Of a DNA stretch of 64,000 bases, positions 62,701 to 64,000 are shown one piece after another; position 1 is the stretch's first letter; every line of letters begins with the position of its first letter. Under the pieces are notes generated by a model. That model searched no databases. It saw nothing but the letters and a program-made list of their open reading frames with translations, and was not told where the DNA came from. The translations under genes were made by a program, and so were the position numbers. The DNA comes from DASWZN01 sp963841635 (GTDB lineage: Bacteria > Acidobacteriota > Terriglobia > Bryobacterales > Bryobacteraceae). Where the stretch lies: positions 992,001 to 1,056,000 of the forward strand of contig CAWJDO010000002.1 in assembly GCA_963841635.1 (NCBI GenBank). The letters run 5' to 3'.

Positions 62701-64000
62701 ACCGCTGAGCGCGTCGCGGACGCAAATCCGGATGCGGCGGCCGTGTCCCTGCGCATCGCCGTGCTCGAAGCGCAGAGCCGGACCGGCGAGGTCGGCACCT
62801 TCCTGGCCGATCTTGCGTCGCGCGCCACGTCGCCCGATCTGCTCGCCTCCATTCGTGGGGATGCCGCCTCGCGCGGCTTCGAGGCGGTCGTCCAAAAAGT
62901 CCAGGAGCGCGAAGTGGCCGTCACTGCCGACCCCGTGGAACGCATGCGGGCGCGGCTCGAGCTCATGCGGCTTTACGAGAGCAAAGCCGAGCTCGCCGCG
63001 GCCCAGCGTGCTGTGGAGGACCTGTATCGGGAGAATCCGGCCATCCTCGGCGTGGTTCGCGCGACTGTCGATTTCTACTGGCGCAACAAGATGCCCGCGA
63101 GGGCGATCGATACATTGGTGCGCGCCTCGGGCGCCGCGAACGCTCCGCTGCGCCGGAGTTTCACGCTGGAGGCAGCCAGCAAGGCCGCCGAATCGGGAGA
63201 CTTCGCCCGCGCCCGCGAGTTCGCCGGCACTCTGCTCGCCCAGGAACCTCTCAACGCCGAAGCGATTGCCGCCATGGCCGACGTTGACGTCCGCCAGGGT
63301 GACGATCGCGGCCTGCGCGCATTCTACGAAGAGAAGATCCAGGCCCTGCGAGGCGCTCCCTCGCGCATCGCCGAGCTGCGCCGGAGCCTGATCCCGGTCC
63401 TGACCCGGCAGAAGGATTACGCGTCGGCCATGGACCAGTACATCGAGGTCCTCAAGGCCTACCCGGAGGACGACGAGCTGGTGCGTGAGGCCGCCCTCTA
63501 TGCCGCAGCGCACGATGGGCGCGAGCGTCTGCGCGGCTACTTCGTCAAAGCCTCGGCGGATTCGCCGCGCGATTTCCGCTGGCCGATGGTGCTGGCGCGG
63601 ATCGAAATGTTCTTAGAGGATCTGCCGCAGGCCATCGGAGCCTACTCGCGCGCTATCGCCATCCGGCCCGATCGCACCGACCTGCGCATCGCCCGGGCCT
63701 CGATCGAGGAGCGCCTGATGCGCTTCGACGACGCGTTGGCGAGTTACACCAAGCTCTACGACCTCACCTATCACGATCCTCACTGGATGGAGAAGGCGGC
63801 CGAGGTGGACGCCCGTATGGACAGGCGCGCCGAAGCCGTCGCCGCGCTCCGTAAGGGATTCATCGATGGACGCCCTGAGCGCGCGCAGCAGTTCTTCGAA
63901 GTCGCGCGCATCCTCGACGGATGGGACCTGGTGGCGGAGGCCCGTCCATTCGCCGAGCGCGGAGTGGCGATCTCCGGCAAATACCTGTTCACCGAGCAGG
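59737..64000 (+). CDS. Very large secreted TPR protein, TTG start, C-terminus beyond the window
   Basis: At least 1421 residues, open to the right edge. The start is a TTG at 59737 with AGGAGG exactly 6 bases upstream, overlapping the VIT-vWA gene by 17 bases; no ATG is near, so callers may start it too late or miss it. A signal peptide (SQVAVAALALAGLAARAD) is followed by helical repeats throughout: LADFYHRRLRPADEVHALEA, QALAIYDKAFQPLW, ALTEKLYQFDQRDHK and AIGAYSRAIAIRPDRTDLRI. A charged, Pro/Ala-rich link sits near residues 545-590. It has no enzymatic motif that I could find and probably scaffolds the propeller and vWA proteins in the envelope. Confidence 0.88.
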   Translation, partial: MKSSRKSQVAVAALALAGLAARADLPRWFQNIPAVKRFEGVFTTTVSMPGGAVTVRRDPAQTRASLSQLIAAAPNDAELYALRARAAEEQLDAAAAEADWIQQAKLAADPGAGQLALADFYHRRLRPADEVHALEAAAKAPNPPAEKLQPVADQRAWRTLERLIALVDAQALPVETGEEVYRLWIERYARRRGVYRQYFGYLLDKKQNAAADALVGEYAKAFPADTVFPTSARAALAENRGTPEQALAIYDKAFQPLWPAELVKDYFELLGKTHSLRTFLGKARTTASANPTDLSAAARLFYYYQQQGNLPEAKRALVEFRQRKDARQSAWNAPELWTMGRLMEAVHDYDEAARNYHAVYALAGATPADKERSLAALAQLLFTAPEQPIRFGAGDLSFYKDIATMDPHPGFLNGILSLLLNSTAPEYKYSDEEQKAVAYFHRSRAAELVALFDSTFPKSSRRPALAARLIETYATYGASDGVIRAGKRFLAAFPQTPLWTEVALRMADAYARTKDESSEFATYDLLLKELAERAGGVPLGAKAAGTARQAPPEEAETAEILAADEEAPAPARTARSRATGGETPQSSPARSPDYSRVLDRYVSRLVSLHRPLDALAVLRRELDRNPNDPGLYASLAAFIDQNKLDAGIDQVYRRAIQQFSSLSWYDKLARWYLLHRQTTSLEQLTKQVVDIFSSTELEQYFRDVVGHRNVSAALYLRVNLYAHERFPYDLAFVHNLLTAYSRKATANPAEHERLLRNYWFYADGLKRQLVQSLSFTGRLSTEVESLHVTDPAAMVAANPAAVQFAGEAQAWWAHYEAAAPALEAVAARFPGDAALVRRAASLDRSLGQTERAVALTEKLYQFDQRDHKALTETGEIYADREEYAKARPYWDRIARIEPGKKDGYLEAATILWDYYQFDDALRLIEQARQQAANPALYAYEAGAIDESKRDYERAIAEYLKGDAAAASARARLLTLAKRPAYKVLIDRLTAERVADANPDAAAVSLRIAVLEAQSRTGEVGTFLADLASRATSPDLLASIRGDAASRGFEAVVQKVQEREVAVTADPVERMRARLELMRLYESKAELAAAQRAVEDLYRENPAILGVVRATVDFYWRNKMPARAIDTLVRASGAANAPLRRSFTLEAASKAAESGDFARAREFAGTLLAQEPLNAEAIAAMADVDVRQGDDRGLRAFYEEKIQALRGAPSRIAELRRSLIPVLTRQKDYASAMDQYIEVLKAYPEDDELVREAALYAAAHDGRERLRGYFVKASADSPRDFRWPMVLARIEMFLEDLPQAIGAYSRAIAIRPDRTDLRIARASIEERLMRFDDALASYTKLYDLTYHDPHWMEKAAEVDARMDRRAEAVAALRKGFIDGRPERAQQFFEVARILDGWDLVAEARPFAERGVAISGKYLFTEQ

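Overview
This window is high-GC, gene-dense bacterial chromosome. It most resembles Acidobacteriota of the Bryobacterales/Solibacter type. The reasons are a 'SSQKRIDSSRANGARSRGP'-type protein, many secreted TPR, propeller and FecR-like proteins, GTG/TTG starts with strong Shine-Dalgarno sites, three toxin-antitoxin loci, and families of short palindromic intergenic repeats. The assignment is from memory of protein style and was not searched. No phage, plasmid or CRISPR locus is visible.

Layout. 1-7.8 kb: a cut-off methyltransferase, a membrane glycosyltransferase, a second methyltransferase, TPR and FecR-like envelope proteins, a lysozyme-like protein, a 48-residue membrane protein, a secreted Xaa-Pro aminopeptidase and a DUF2971 protein. 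7.8-18.8 kb: a ribbon-helix-helix/PIN toxin-antitoxin pair, two large secreted proteins (GH16 glucanase and BNR propeller) sharing one C-terminal module set, acyl-ACP synthetase/acyltransferase Aas, and BrnTA. 18.9-29.3 kb: secreted proteins, DinB, ThiC, a DPP-IV-like peptidase, an M23 peptidase, an AhpD-like protein whose catalytic CxxC is encoded as Cys-x-x-TGA with a hairpin just downstream (probable selenoprotein), an MFS carrier and HicAB. 29.5-37.8 kb: an exopolysaccharide run (deacetylase, asparagine synthase-like amidotransferase, GT4, heparinase-like lyase, DUF218, GDP-mannose dehydrogenase), largely coupled by 4-base overlaps. 38-43.7 kb: two UroD-fold proteins, three DUF190 domains, the fluoride channel CrcB and a dynamin-like GTPase.

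43.8-52.1 kb is the most striking block. It is a tightly coupled operon encoding FHA protein, PP2C phosphatase, Ser/Thr kinase, a RodA/FtsW protein fused to a penicillin-binding transpeptidase, and a DUF3662-FHA protein. It has the same gene set as the actinobacterial fhaB-pstP-rodA-pbpA-pknAB-fhaA cell-wall locus, but with glycan polymerase and cross-linker in one chain and the phosphatase carrying a transmembrane helix plus an outside beta-helix.

52.2-64 kb: tRNA-Ser(UGA), a radical SAM protein, MutM, a TPR protein, and a coupled operon of a propeller protein, a VIT-vWA protein and a very large TPR protein that starts with TTG and runs off the right edge.

Seven copies of a ~97-115 bp palindromic element sit in three intergenic clusters, with two further repeat families. 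Positions and translations were worked out by eye; no database search was run.
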